Positions 19,826 to 28,749 of a DNA stretch of 64,000 nucleotides are shown piece after piece. How positions within the stretch are numbered: position 1 is the stretch's first letter; every line of letters begins with the position of its first letter. The position numbers were made by a program, and so were the translations under genes. Below the pieces are notes generated by a model. It was not told where the DNA came from. It was given only the letters and a program-made list of their open reading frames with translations, and ran no database searches. Origin of the DNA: an uncultured Pseudomonas sp. (lineage in GTDB: Bacteria; Pseudomonadota; Gammaproteobacteria; Pseudomonadales; Pseudomonadaceae); assembly GCF_943846705.1 (NCBI RefSeq), contig NZ_OX044366.1:186001-250000 (forward strand), read 5' to 3'.

Positions 19826-22144
19826 TTAATCCAACCAGCCACGCACCCAATCCATCACCTCGTTGACCGGTGCCCGAATACCACAGGCCGGTCCAGCGAC
19901 GGGTTGGCTGCCGCGAATATAGGGTATCTGTACTGCATTCGGACAACTTGGGTCGGTACCCTGACCCGTATTGGCATCGACCCAGGCGTGCACCACATTA
20001 TCCGGTACCGGCATATCCAACGGTAGCGGGTCAGCCTTGCGCATAAAGTCCGTCCACACCTGCAGCGCACCCGTTGCACCGGTCAGCGGAGTCGGGCCGT
20101 TGTCATCACGGCCCAGCCAGACCACCGCCAGGACATCCTGACTAAAGCCGGCAAACCAGCTGTCGCGCGAGTCATTACTGGTGCCAGTCTTGCCCGCTAA
20201 TGCCAGGGAGCGCGGTAGCTGGTTGTATACCGAGCGACCAGTACCCTCAGTCATTGTGCGCTGCATGGCGTTCTGCAGCAGGTAAATCGCACCGCTGTCA
20301 AAACGCTGTTGAATTTGGAACGGGTAACGCTTGAGCGGTTCCCCCTCGGCCGTCAAAACGTTACGAATACCGCGTAATGGCGTATTGAAGCCACCGTTGG
20401 CCAGGGTCTGGTACATGTTCGCCACGCTCAGCGGGCTCAGCCCACCGGCCCCCAGCAACATCGACGGATACGCGGGCCACTTCTGCTCGACGCCCAAGCG
20501 GTCCATGGTTTTCAGAACATCCGGCACGCCGATTTCCAGGCCAAGCTTGGCGGTCGACAGGTTGTAGGAGTTAACCAGCCCCTGATACAGATAAATCGTG
20601 CCATGAGCTTTACGGTCGTAGTTCTGCGGTTTCCAGACCTGGCCATCCTGGCCCTTGATGGAGAATGGCTGATCCTCAAGCAGGCTGGTCAAGGTGTACT
20701 GGCTCGGACGCTCCAGGGCCGTTAGGTAGATGGCTGGCTTGATCAGCGACCCAATCGGCCGCACCGCATCCAGCGCCCGATTGAACCCGGCAAAGCGCGG
20801 CTGACGGCTACCGATAATGGCCTGCACCTCACCGTTTTCCGGGCTGGTGACCACCATCCCGGCTTCGACCTGATCAACACCCTTACGCCCAGATAGGCGC
20901 TTCAAGGTGTCGGCCAAAGCACTTTCCGCCTTGAGCTGCATGATCGGGTCGAAGCTGGTGAAGATGCGCAGGCCCTCTTCGGTCAGATCCTGTTCCTGGT
21001 AATCCTCACGCAGCTGGCGCTTGACCAGATCGAGGAAGGCCGGGAAAGAACTGTCCGCCAGAGTACCGCGCTGGGTTATACCCAATGGTTTCTGTTTAGC
21101 CGCCGCTACTTCTTCGACGCTAACCACGCCCTGCTCCGCCAGCACATCGAGCACCAGGTTACGACGCTCCAGCGCACGCTCAGGGTTACGCCGCGGGTTG
21201 TAGTAAGTCGGCCCCTTAACCATCCCCACGAGCAGTGCCACTTGCTCAAGCTTCAGCTCGGACAGAGGCTGACTGAAGAAATACTGACTGGCCAGGCCAA
21301 AGCCATGCACTGCACGCTGACCGTCCTGACCGAGGAACACTTCATTGAGGTAAGCCTCAAGAATGTCCTTTTTCTCGTAATGCAGTTCCAGCAGCACCGC
21401 CATCATGGCTTCGGTGGCCTTACGCGACAGACTGCGCTCGTTGGTCAGGTAAAAATTCTTCACCAACTGCTGGGTCAGGGTACTGCCACCCTGACGTAAC
21501 TGGCCGGCGGTGGCGTTAATCCACACGGCGCGGGCAATGCCCTTGGGCGATACGCCGAAGTGATTAAAGAACTCGCGATCTTCGATCGCCACCAGGGTTT
21601 CCACCAGATAAGGCGGCACCTGATCCAACTTGATCAAAACCCGATCTTCTTGGTGAGCCGGATACAAACCACCGATCAACAGTGGCTCAAGCCGCGCCAC
21701 CGCCAGATTACTGCCCCCGGCCTGAGTCAGACCGGCGACATAGTCACCGGAGAAGCGCACGCGCACACGTTGCGACGGCTCAGTGCTTTCATAGAACTGG
21801 AAACCACGCGAATGCAGCTCGATAGCATTGCCCGCCACGGAAACGCCGCCGGGGCCAGCCACCGCACTCTCACGGCGATAACCCAAGGCATCCAGCTCCT
21901 TGAGGAAGTCGCTCTTGGCCAGTTTCTGCCCGACGAACAGCTCCAGCGGCCGCGCATAGACTTTGGCGGGAACAGTCCAGCGCTTGCCGGAGAACTTCTC
22001 CTGCACCACTGCATCGAGATAAACCGCAAACACGGCGAGCACCACCAAACCAACCAGGCCGAGCTTGAAAGCCCAACCCAACCAAGGGCGCATGCCGCCA
22101 GGGCGACGTTTAGAACGGGGACGGGAAGATCGGGTACGAGTCAT
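19826..22144 (-). CDS. mrcB: Penicillin-binding protein 1B (bifunctional peptidoglycan synthase)
   Basis: This 772-residue class A PBP has a basic cytoplasmic tail and one membrane segment at about residues 24-45. The UB2H-like region comes next. The glycosyltransferase-51 domain contains EDREFFNHFGVSPKGIARA with the catalytic Glu, and QGGSTLTQQLVKNFYLT. The transpeptidase domain has the SxxK motif GSLIKP, the SxN motif in NSYNLS and KTGTSND. It polymerises lipid II and crosslinks peptidoglycan in the periplasm. It heads a leftward cluster with the TPR lipoprotein and yqcC. Confidence 0.95.
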   Translation of the reverse strand: MTRTRSSRPRSKRRPGGMRPWLGWAFKLGLVGLVVLAVFAVYLDAVVQEKFSGKRWTVPAKVYARPLELFVGQKLAKSDFLKELDALGYRRESAVAGPGGVSVAGNAIELHSRGFQFYESTEPSQRVRVRFSGDYVAGLTQAGGSNLAVARLEPLLIGGLYPAHQEDRVLIKLDQVPPYLVETLVAIEDREFFNHFGVSPKGIARAVWINATAGQLRQGGSTLTQQLVKNFYLTNERSLSRKATEAMMAVLLELHYEKKDILEAYLNEVFLGQDGQRAVHGFGLASQYFFSQPLSELKLEQVALLVGMVKGPTYYNPRRNPERALERRNLVLDVLAEQGVVSVEEVAAAKQKPLGITQRGTLADSSFPAFLDLVKRQLREDYQEQDLTEEGLRIFTSFDPIMQLKAESALADTLKRLSGRKGVDQVEAGMVVTSPENGEVQAIIGSRQPRFAGFNRALDAVRPIGSLIKPAIYLTALERPSQYTLTSLLEDQPFSIKGQDGQVWKPQNYDRKAHGTIYLYQGLVNSYNLSTAKLGLEIGVPDVLKTMDRLGVEQKWPAYPSMLLGAGGLSPLSVANMYQTLANGGFNTPLRGIRNVLTAEGEPLKRYPFQIQQRFDSGAIYLLQNAMQRTMTEGTGRSVYNQLPRSLALAGKTGTSNDSRDSWFAGFSQDVLAVVWLGRDDNGPTPLTGATGALQVWTDFMRKADPLPLDMPVPDNVVHAWVDANTGQGTDPSCPNAVQIPYIRGSQPVAGPACGIRAPVNEVMDWVRGWLD

Positions 22145-22260
22145 GGCGCGGCATTATACGCACTTTACCCGCTTGCCAGCAGGCCATAGCAGCGGTTTGC
22201 AGACGAGCGTTGAACGGCCATAATGGCGGCCTCTTATTAGTAAAATGCCAAGGATCGCCC

Positions 22261-23823
22261 GTGAGCCAAGCTCTGATTGCCGCACTGCAGAACCCGGCCC
22301 TCTACCCTCACCCCGTGGAGCAGTTCCAGGTCATCGAAACCCATATTTCCTGGGTGATTCTCACCGGCCCCTTTGCTTACAAAATCAAGAAGCCGGTGAA
22401 TTTTGGCTTTCTCGACTTCACCGAGTTGAGCGCCCGCGAGCATTTCTGCAAAGAAGAACTGCGCCTCAACCAGCGCCTGACTCAAGGGCTTTATCTGGAA
22501 GTGTTGCCGATCAACGGCAGCATCGATGTGCCACAAATCGACGGCAGCGGGCCGGCTATCGAATACGCCCTGAAAATGCGTCAATTCCCGCAAAGTCAGT
22601 TGCTCAGCGACGTGCAAGCACGCGGTGAGCTGAGTGAAGCGCACATCGATGGTTTGGCCAAACAGATTGCCGCCTTCCATGCGACAACCCCCGCCGTAGC
22701 GGCTAATCACCCGTTGTGTGCGCCCGAGGCGATTGTCGCGCCGATGCGCCAGAACTTCGAACAGATCCGCCCGTTGCTCAGTGATGCGGCTGATCTACGC
22801 CAGCTCGAGGCCCTGGAAGCCTGGACCGAAGCCAACTACGCACGCCTGGAGCCGCTGTTGGCCAAGCGGGCAAGTAGCGGTTCAATTCGCGAATGCCACG
22901 GTGACATTCACTTGGGCAACGCCACCTTGCTGGACGATCAGGTGGTGCTGTTTGACTGCATCGAATTCAATGAACCTTTCCGCCTGATTGATATCGCCCT
23001 GGACGCCGCCTTCCTCGCCATGGACCTGGAAGACCGTGGCCTCAAAGCGCACGCTTGGCGCTTTATCAACGCCTGGCTGGAGCATACGGGCGACTATGCA
23101 GCCCTTGAGTTGCTGAATTTCTACAAAGCCTACCGCGCACTGGTGCGGGCCAAGGTTGCGCTATTCAGCCTGGCCCATCAGAGCGATGCCGTGCAGAAGG
23201 CCGTAACCCTGCGCCAATACCGCAACTACGCCAACCTGGCGGAAAGCTACAGCGCCATCCCATCTCGGTTTCTGGCGATTACCCACGGTGTTTCCGCCGT
23301 TGGTAAAAGCCATGTCGCCATGCGCCTGGTCGAAGCACTCGGTGCCATTCGCCTGCGCTCGGACATTGAGCGTAAACGCCTGTTCGGCGAGCAGAAGGAC
23401 GCCGATCTCGGCAAACTGAGTGCCGGCATCTACACCGAGGACGCCAGTAGCGCGACCTACCAGCACCTGCACCAGCTGAGCGAGGCTGCGCTGCGCGCCG
23501 GCTTCCCGGTAGTGATCGACGCCACCTACCTCAAGCAGGCCCAACGCGAAGCGGCCAGCCAAGTTGCCGAAGCCTACGGTGTGCCGTTTCTGATTCTGGA
23601 CTGTTGCGCCCCCGACGCAATCATCAGCAGCTGGCTGGAGCTACGCAAGGCTGCTGGCACTGACCCGTCCGACGCCACCATGGAGGTCGTCCGCGCCCAG
23701 CAAACCAGTCGCGAGCCGCTCAATGCAGACGAACTACTGCAAAGCGGGCGCGTGAACACCCATGAGAGCGCCAGCCTGGACACTCTAATCGCGCGCATCC
23801 GCCAGCACTTTCCGAGCCTGTAA
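22261..23823 (+). CDS. Two-domain protein: aminoglycoside-phosphotransferase-like kinase plus AAA/zeta-type P-loop kinase
   Basis: A 520-residue protein with two kinase-like folds. The first half resembles the APH family, with the catalytic loop CHGDIHLGNATLL near residue 218 and the metal-binding VLFDCIEFN. The second half begins with a P-loop (THGVSAVGKSH, near residue 340), followed by RLRSDIERKRLFG. The start is GTG 22261, preceded by AAGGA at 6 bases; a longer frame from 22210 lacks such support. PAO1 has a homologue beside mrcB in my recollection. The substrate is unknown, and I do not claim antibiotic resistance. Confidence 0.78.
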   Translation: MSQALIAALQNPALYPHPVEQFQVIETHISWVILTGPFAYKIKKPVNFGFLDFTELSAREHFCKEELRLNQRLTQGLYLEVLPINGSIDVPQIDGSGPAIEYALKMRQFPQSQLLSDVQARGELSEAHIDGLAKQIAAFHATTPAVAANHPLCAPEAIVAPMRQNFEQIRPLLSDAADLRQLEALEAWTEANYARLEPLLAKRASSGSIRECHGDIHLGNATLLDDQVVLFDCIEFNEPFRLIDIALDAAFLAMDLEDRGLKAHAWRFINAWLEHTGDYAALELLNFYKAYRALVRAKVALFSLAHQSDAVQKAVTLRQYRNYANLAESYSAIPSRFLAITHGVSAVGKSHVAMRLVEALGAIRLRSDIERKRLFGEQKDADLGKLSAGIYTEDASSATYQHLHQLSEAALRAGFPVVIDATYLKQAQREAASQVAEAYGVPFLILDCCAPDAIISSWLELRKAAGTDPSDATMEVVRAQQTSREPLNADELLQSGRVNTHESASLDTLIARIRQHFPSL

Positions 23824-23841
23824 CAACTCACAGGGCAACTC

Positions 23842-23872
23842 AGCCGCGGCGCGAGCAGAGCGCGCCGCGGCT
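23842..23872 (+). terminator. Strong hairpin after the kinase-like gene
   Basis: A perfect 12-bp GC-rich inverted repeat (AGCCGCGGCGCG / CGCGCCGCGGCT) has a 7-base loop, 20 bases after the stop codon. The downstream tail is only partly T-rich (TCTATACT), so termination efficiency is uncertain. Confidence 0.6.
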
Positions 23873-23907
23873 TCTATACTCGTGGTGAGCCCATAAGGAG
23901 ATGCCCC

Positions 23908-24252
23908 ATGAGCCAGCCCCGACAACTCAACAACCCGCTGTATAGCCTGATTTATAACGAACAAGTCGCCGCCTTCAATGCGCAAAAGCCCAAAGACACA
24001 GTCGTCGACCTGAGTGACGGCGATTTTCGCGGTCTCGACCTGCGCGCCTTGGATGCCCAGGGCATCAACTTCAGCAACGCCTACTTTCGCGGGACCGACC
24101 TACGCGGCCTCGATATGCGCAACGCCCAACTCGAAGGCGCCAGCCTGGCTCATGCACAGATCTCAGGGGCCTACTTCCCGGCCGCACTGACGGCTGACGA
24201 AATTCTTATGTCGGTCAACTTCGGCACCCGCCTACGCTATAACACCCGCTGA
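23908..24252 (+). CDS. Pentapeptide-repeat protein
   Basis: A 114-residue protein carrying about six A(D/N)LxX-type repeats. Clear ones are DFRGL, DLRAL, NFSNA, YFRGT, DLRGL, DMRNA, QLEGA and SLAHA, between residues about 38 and 90. Such repeats form a right-handed quadrilateral beta helix. A Shine-Dalgarno AAGGAG lies 8 bases before the ATG. The function is unknown. The protein is too short to be compared confidently with gyrase-protecting Qnr proteins, which are about 215 residues. Confidence 0.8.
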   Translation: MSQPRQLNNPLYSLIYNEQVAAFNAQKPKDTVVDLSDGDFRGLDLRALDAQGINFSNAYFRGTDLRGLDMRNAQLEGASLAHAQISGAYFPAALTADEILMSVNFGTRLRYNTR

Positions 24253-24411
24253 GTAACACTGACCCGCGATAGCAATCTCACGTAGTTAGCGCTACTGCGG
24301 CAACCAAAACGGCAGCCGCCGTGGGGGGAATACCGAATGGCCGCTACACTTCGTGTAGGAGCGCCAACCTGACTCCACCCGCGCGCCCGCCTAGCAGCGC
24401 AAGGAGGCTTA

Positions 24412-24684
24412 ATGAACGATGAGTTGCAACATCTGAAAAACCTCGGCAAAACCTCGGCCCAGTGGTTGCATGCGGTCGGTATCCACAGCGCCAATGACTT
24501 GCGTCGGCTAGGCGCAGTTAGTGCCTATCGAGCGGTGCGCGCGCGCGGGTTCAGGGCATCCAAGGTGCTGCTTTACGCGATTGAAGGCGCGTTGCTGGAC
24601 GTGCACTGGAACGACCTGTCGCCAGGCCACAAGGCCCAACTAAACGGCCAGCTCGAAGAAAGTTCACACAACAACAAGAGTTAG
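24412..24684 (+). CDS. TfoX/Sxy C-terminal domain protein
   Basis: A 90-residue protein that is essentially only the TfoX C-terminal domain: LKNLGKTSAQWLHAVGIHSANDL, written in parts LKNLGKTSAQWLHAVGI and SANDLRRLGAVSAY, then RASKVLLYAIEGALLDVHW. The helix-hairpin-helix-like fold occurs alone in many gamma-proteobacteria. In Haemophilus and E. coli the full-length TfoX/Sxy protein promotes competence genes, but this stand-alone domain has no proven role. AAGGAGG precedes the ATG. Confidence 0.8.
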   Translation: MNDELQHLKNLGKTSAQWLHAVGIHSANDLRRLGAVSAYRAVRARGFRASKVLLYAIEGALLDVHWNDLSPGHKAQLNGQLEESSHNNKS

Positions 24685-24790
24685 CTCACAACCCCTTAGC
24701 CTTTTGATTTACCTGAGGCGCGCTGGCCACTATTGTTTTAGAGGCGTTCGTGCGGTTTAGTATGCCCAGCCAGTTCAAGGAAATTCGCTC

Positions 24791-25591
24791 ATGTATTTAC
24801 TCGGGGAGCAACCGGCTTACGCCGATCAGCTGATCAACCGACTGCAAAGCATCCCCACCCAATTGCTTGATGGGCTGGCACCTTCTGGGGCACCACAGCA
24901 ACTGGAGCGGACTGACGACTTGGCCTCGGTGTTGCCAGGTAATCAGCTATTCATCATTGAAAATGGTCTGCTGCATGCCGTAGTCGATGAGCGCCCACTG
25001 TTCTATCTGCAAGAGGGTGATCTGGTTGGTCTGCGTCAGGGGCTGGACATGCCCAGCTGCCGTTACAGCAGCGAAGAACAGCTGAGCCTGATCCCCTACT
25101 CGCGCAGTGACGTGTTCAAGCATATTTATGCCAGCGAACAGCGCCAGGAACTGTTTATCCAGTACCTGATTGGCCATACCGCCTTACTCTCCGATGCCCT
25201 GGCGCGCTTAAAACAACCCGAGATTCGCCCATCCACCGGCTTCCAGCACTTTGCCGCAGGCGAAGAGCTGATTCATCAAGGTGATGCTGCCGACAACGTC
25301 TTTATCATCATCGAAGGTCATGCCGAAGCCTATGTCGACGGCCACAAAGTCGGTGACGTACAGAAAGATGAAATCTTCGGTGCTATGGCCGTGTTCACCC
25401 GCGAAAGGCGCAGCGCCACCGTACTGGCCAGCGAGCCCTGCACGGTCATGGTGATTCCCAAGGAGCAGTTCCTCAGCCTGATGCAGAGCAACCCACGGAT
25501 TGCTCACAGCCTGATCGAGAGCATGGCCAAGCGTATCGGCCTGCTAAACAAAGAAGTCACCCAGCTACGCTTACCGGCCGAAGTGTCCTGA
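24791..25591 (+). CDS. cbpA: Cyclic-nucleotide-binding domain protein (CbpA-like)
   Basis: This 266-residue protein has a degenerate N-terminal cNMP-like domain (residues about 30-110) and a typical C-terminal one (about 145-255). The latter contains FAAGEELIHQGDAADNVFII, EIFGAMAVF and the phosphate-cassette-like RERRSATVLA. There is no DNA-binding helix-turn-helix. The position next to PrrF matches PAO1 PA4704, described as cAMP-binding protein A under Vfr control as I recall it. The ATG at 24791 follows AAGGAAATTCGCTC. A terminator follows the gene. Confidence 0.75.
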   Translation: MYLLGEQPAYADQLINRLQSIPTQLLDGLAPSGAPQQLERTDDLASVLPGNQLFIIENGLLHAVVDERPLFYLQEGDLVGLRQGLDMPSCRYSSEEQLSLIPYSRSDVFKHIYASEQRQELFIQYLIGHTALLSDALARLKQPEIRPSTGFQHFAAGEELIHQGDAADNVFIIIEGHAEAYVDGHKVGDVQKDEIFGAMAVFTRERRSATVLASEPCTVMVIPKEQFLSLMQSNPRIAHSLIESMAKRIGLLNKEVTQLRLPAEVS

Positions 25592-25608
25592 AACCCGCTT
25601 GCAGCCTT

Positions 25609-25635
25609 AAGAACCCGACCTTGTGTCGGGTTCTT
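25609..25635 (+). terminator. Intrinsic terminator of cbpA
   Basis: AAGAACCCGAC / GTCGGGTTCTT is a perfect 11-bp stem with a 5-base loop and a short T tail, 17 bases past the cbpA stop. Confidence 0.8.
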
Positions 25636-25690
25636 TGCTTATGCCCCAAGCGCCACATTGAAGGCTGCGCAATAAGTTTGCTTGCGGGCA

Positions 25691-25719
25691 TTGACATGCA
25701 AATGAGAATTGATATTATT
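25691..25719 (+). promoter_or_regulatory. Fur-regulated promoter of PrrF
   Basis: The -35 TTGACA (25691-25696) and -10 TATTAT (25713-25718) have a 16-bp spacer. The spacer and -10 carry a Fur-box-like AATGAGAATTGATATT, so iron-loaded Fur should block transcription. Confidence 0.8.
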
Positions 25720-25724
25720 AGCAC

Positions 25725-25837
25725 AACTGATCGCGAGATCAGCCGATAAGCTTAAGAGCCATTCAGTCGGCCTCTTCAGATTATCTCCTCATCAGGCTAA
25801 TCACGGTTATTGACCCGGCTCTTGCCGGGTCTTTTTT
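25725..25837 (+). ncRNA. prrF: PrrF iron-responsive small RNA
   Basis: A 113-nt sRNA that closely matches PrrF as I remember it. The 5' end is AACTGATCGCGAGATCAGCC. The conserved pairing core is around CCTCTTCAGATTATCTCCTC and CATCAGGCTAATCACGG. The terminator GACCCGGC-TCTT-GCCGGGTC-TTTTTT lies at 25812-25837. PrrF is the Pseudomonas functional counterpart of RyhB. Under iron limitation it represses mRNAs of non-essential iron-containing proteins. Only one copy is present here, whereas P. aeruginosa has two in tandem at this site. It sits directly beside the heme uptake operon. Confidence 0.93.
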
Positions 25838-25871
25838 GGTCTGAACAAAGCCCTGAAGCACAGCCGAGCGT

Positions 25872-26000
25872 TTAGAAGTCGCTCTGCGCCAGCCATTCCG
25901 GCAAGTTGAAGTGGTGGCTCACCCAGGAACTACTGCCGCCGCGAATCGCCAGGAAGTTCATGCCTGCAGTTGCAATAACGGGCAAGCAGGTCGTGGGCAT
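25872..26000 (-). CDS. Possible 42-residue small ORF or gene remnant
   Basis: The frame starts at ATG 26000 with GGAGA 7 bases upstream and ends in TAA at 25872-25874. It encodes a short peptide whose C-terminal half (GMNFLAIRGGSSSWV, then HHFNLPEWLAQSDF) looks like real protein sequence. The reading frame directly after the chaN stop encodes PETADAHDLLARYC and could join this one by a single frameshift. It may therefore be the decayed end of a larger gene. I do not recognise the family. Confidence 0.3.
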   Translation of the reverse strand: MPTTCLPVIATAGMNFLAIRGGSSSWVSHHFNLPEWLAQSDF

Positions 26001-26052
26001 CGGCAGTCTCCGGTAAACCGCAGACTGCCTGCTTTGTCAGAGGAAAATCGGG

Positions 26053-26934
26053 CTAGGGGCGCAGTTTGGCGCAGTGGTCCTGCTCAGGTTGCGCCGGTGT
26101 GTACCATACGTAGTCGGCAGACTCGGCGCTCAACGTACTGCCCACCTCCGCCAAAATCAGCACCTGCGCACCAGCTTCAGCGTGCAGGTCACGCAGGTGC
26201 AACGGCACGCCAAGGTCGCGACGCACATGGAACGCCCCCGCAAACAGCAGGCTCGGCTCTGGCGCTGCCAGCAGGGCTTCAGCCATACGCCGATCACGCT
26301 GTTGCTGCACCGCAAGCATGGCCGGCAGCTGGCTCTCCGGCAGCAGATTGCAGTGCGACTGGCGAATCTGCACCAGCAGCGCCTCACGCACCGGCTGCGC
26401 CGCAGATGCCTGCCCTTGTAGTGGCGGCACCTGGCTATAGATCTGCATGATCTCACGTCGCTCGAGGTTAGCCGCCAGCAGCGGATACGGCTGACGCAGG
26501 GCATGCTGCAGCAACGGCCCGTACAACGACCAGGCCCAGCCCGGCTGCCAGGCCAACGCACTGAGTATGTCCGGCGGCGCTTGCCCAGCGGCAATAGCAG
26601 CCTGCACCTGATCGACCTTGACCTGCTGATCCGGCGTGAGCATTTCCAGCAACACGCTGCCCTGCGGCCGTTGCGCAGCCAGCGCACGTAATAACCAGAG
26701 TTGCAGCGCGTGGTGATCGGGGTTGTCATGCCGCTCACCCACCAGCACCTGAGGTGCTGCGGCCAAACGCTCCAGCAGCTGCGCGGGACTCAGCAACGCC
26801 CCCGTACGCAACTCGACAATCTGCCCTAGCTCAGGATGCTGCAAGCCTTCCGGGCTTTGCCAGGCAGGCAACGCGGGCAGCGACGCTTGGCAGGCACTCA
26901 ATAGCGCCATCACCAGCCATAAGGCAATACGCAT
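26053..26934 (-). CDS. ChaN family lipoprotein of the heme locus (PhuW-like)
   Basis: This 293-residue predicted lipoprotein has the lipobox LLSAC at about residues 11-15. The ChaN/DUF399 signature is present as VLVGERHDNPDHHALQLWLL (about residues 64-83), with VLLEML and LLFAGAFHVRRDLGVP later. ChaN of Campylobacter binds heme, which fits its place as the last gene of the phu operon. The start ATG 26934 has GAGG 8 bases upstream. PAO1 phuW occupies the same position, and I infer equivalence from that. Confidence 0.82.
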   Translation of the reverse strand: MRIALWLVMALLSACQASLPALPAWQSPEGLQHPELGQIVELRTGALLSPAQLLERLAAAPQVLVGERHDNPDHHALQLWLLRALAAQRPQGSVLLEMLTPDQQVKVDQVQAAIAAGQAPPDILSALAWQPGWAWSLYGPLLQHALRQPYPLLAANLERREIMQIYSQVPPLQGQASAAQPVREALLVQIRQSHCNLLPESQLPAMLAVQQQRDRRMAEALLAAPEPSLLFAGAFHVRRDLGVPLHLRDLHAEAGAQVLILAEVGSTLSAESADYVWYTPAQPEQDHCAKLRP

Positions 26935-26944
26935 AGACACAACC

Positions 26945-27712
26945 TCAACGGGCAACAATTAACGGGTGACCGCGTTCCGGATGCTGCTGCACCAGCACCT
27001 CCAGACCGAACACCGCCTGCAGCGGCTCGGCACGCAATACCTCTTCAGGGCTGCCAAGCGCATGGGGGCGACCGCGCTCTAACAGCAACAGACGGTCGCA
27101 GTAACGCGCAGCCAAATTGAGGTCATGGAGGATCACCAGCACCGCAGCGCCCTGTTCAACGAAGGCGCGTGTGGCCTGTAAGGTAGTGTGCTGATGCAGC
27201 GGGTCGAGCATCGAGGTCGGCTCATCAAGCAGCAGCATCTGCCCCTCACCGCCCGGCCAAAGCTGCGCCAGCACCCGCGCCAGGTGCACACGCTGACGTT
27301 CGCCACCGGACAGCGCCAGATAGCTGCGCCCGGCCAGGTGCAAGGCATCGGCCGCCTCCAGCGCCTGCTTGACGATCTGCTCATCGCGCAGTCGCCCGCT
27401 GGCATGGGGTAAACGGCCCATGGCCACCACCTCTTCAACGCGAAAGGCAAAATTCAGCGTCGAGGTTTGCGGCAATACTGCCAGGCGCTGGGCACGCTCG
27501 CTGCCCGGCCAGTCCTGCAAGCGCCGCTGATCGAGCCAGACGGTGCCGTGACTCAGCGGCAACTCGCCACACAACGCGCCGAGCAAGGTGCTCTTGCCCG
27601 CGCCATTGGGGCCCAACACACCAAGCACCTCGCCAGGGCGCAACTCCAAGTTGATATCCGCCAACACCGTGGATGAGCCGCGCTGTACTGCCAGATTCTC
27701 CGCGCGCAGCAT
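26945..27712 (-). CDS. phuV: Heme ABC transporter ATP-binding protein
   Basis: A 255-residue ABC ATPase. The Walker A GPNGAGKSTLLGAL is at about residues 34-47. The signature is LSGGERQRVHLARVLAQL and Walker B is MLLLDEPTSMLD. The H-loop is in VILHDLNLAARYCDR. It matches HmuV/PhuV, which powers import of heme across the inner membrane together with PhuU and PhuT. Its start touches the stop of phuU at the same base. The genes of this operon are overlapping or nearly so. Confidence 0.93.
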   Translation of the reverse strand: MLRAENLAVQRGSSTVLADINLELRPGEVLGVLGPNGAGKSTLLGALCGELPLSHGTVWLDQRRLQDWPGSERAQRLAVLPQTSTLNFAFRVEEVVAMGRLPHASGRLRDEQIVKQALEAADALHLAGRSYLALSGGERQRVHLARVLAQLWPGGEGQMLLLDEPTSMLDPLHQHTTLQATRAFVEQGAAVLVILHDLNLAARYCDRLLLLERGRPHALGSPEEVLRAEPLQAVFGLEVLVQQHPERGHPLIVAR

Positions 27713-28749
27713 CAGGTACGCCCTCGCAGTAATAAATAAAGGAAGAACGGCGCACCAATCAGCGCCGTGACGATACCGATAGGCAGCTCAGCCGGCGCCA
27801 ACACCAGGCGCGCGGCGAGATCCGCCAACAGCAACAGGCTGGCGCCGGCCAGGGCTGACGCCGGCAATAACAGCCGGTGATCCGGCCCCACCAACAGACG
27901 CATCAGGTGGGGCACCACCAGACCGATAAAACCGATCATCCCCGCCGCAGCGACTGCCGCCCCCACACCGAGGGCGGTGCAGAACACCAGCTCGGCCTTG
28001 ACCCGCTCTACGGCAAAGCCCAGATGACGTGCCTCGGACTCACCCAACAACAGCGCATTTAACGCCCTGGCCCGGCGCGGCAACCACAGCGCCACTGCCG
28101 CCGTCACCAGCAGCAGCGGCCACAAGCGACTGTAGCTGGCGCCATTGAGGCTGCCCAGGTTCCAGAACGTCAGGGTGCGCAAGGTGGCGTCATCGGCCAG
28201 GTAGGTGAACAAACCAATGGCCGCACCCGCCAACGCCGTCAGCGCGATACCGGCCAGGAGCATGGTCGCCACGTTGGTTTCACCGTCACGCCGACCCAGC
28301 CGATAGACCAGCGCGGTCACCCCGAGGCCGCCAATAAAGGCAAACAGCGACAACAGATAAGGCGCAAAAACCTCCGGTATGCCGCCTAATGCGGCACCAC
28401 CGACAATCGCCACCGCCGCGCCCAATGCGGCACCGCTGGATACGCCGATCAGGCCGGGATCGGCCAGCGGGTTACGAAACAGCCCCTGCATCGCCACCCC
28501 GCACAGCGCCAGCACTGCACCGACCAGCAACCCCAGCAAGGTGCGCGGCAGACGGATCTGCCCGAGTATCAGTTCAGCCTGGGCCAGATCGCTCCCCGGC
28601 GACGCCAGACCCAGCAGGCGCAGTGCCGCCTTGAGGGTATCGAGCAGTGGCAGACTGACCGGCCCCAGCGCCAGCGACAACCAGAGCGCGAACGCCAACA
28701 ACAGGCCCAGCGCGATAAACAGTGAGCGTGGTCGAATAACAGGATTCAT
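27712..28749 (-). CDS. phuU: Heme ABC transporter permease (FecCD family)
   Basis: A 345-residue membrane protein with about nine to ten hydrophobic segments. FecCD landmarks are present: RLPRTLLGLLVGAVLALCGVAMQGLFRNPLADPGLIG at about residues 70-105, shown here in parts RLPRTLLGLLVGA and MQGLFRNPLADPGLIGVSSG, plus MIGFIGLVVPHLMR and ELPIGIVTALIGAPFFLYLL. It forms the channel for heme in the inner membrane. The phuT stop overlaps its start by 4 bases. Confidence 0.93.
   Translation of the reverse strand: MNPVIRPRSLFIALGLLLAFALWLSLALGPVSLPLLDTLKAALRLLGLASPGSDLAQAELILGQIRLPRTLLGLLVGAVLALCGVAMQGLFRNPLADPGLIGVSSGAALGAAVAIVGGAALGGIPEVFAPYLLSLFAFIGGLGVTALVYRLGRRDGETNVATMLLAGIALTALAGAAIGLFTYLADDATLRTLTFWNLGSLNGASYSRLWPLLLVTAAVALWLPRRARALNALLLGESEARHLGFAVERVKAELVFCTALGVGAAVAAAGMIGFIGLVVPHLMRLLVGPDHRLLLPASALAGASLLLLADLAARLVLAPAELPIGIVTALIGAPFFLYLLLRGRT

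Noticed and set aside
22261..23823. Antibiotic resistance gene (aminoglycoside phosphotransferase)
   Set aside because: The APH-like fold is fused to a P-loop kinase and sits in conserved housekeeping synteny, so a resistance role is not supported.
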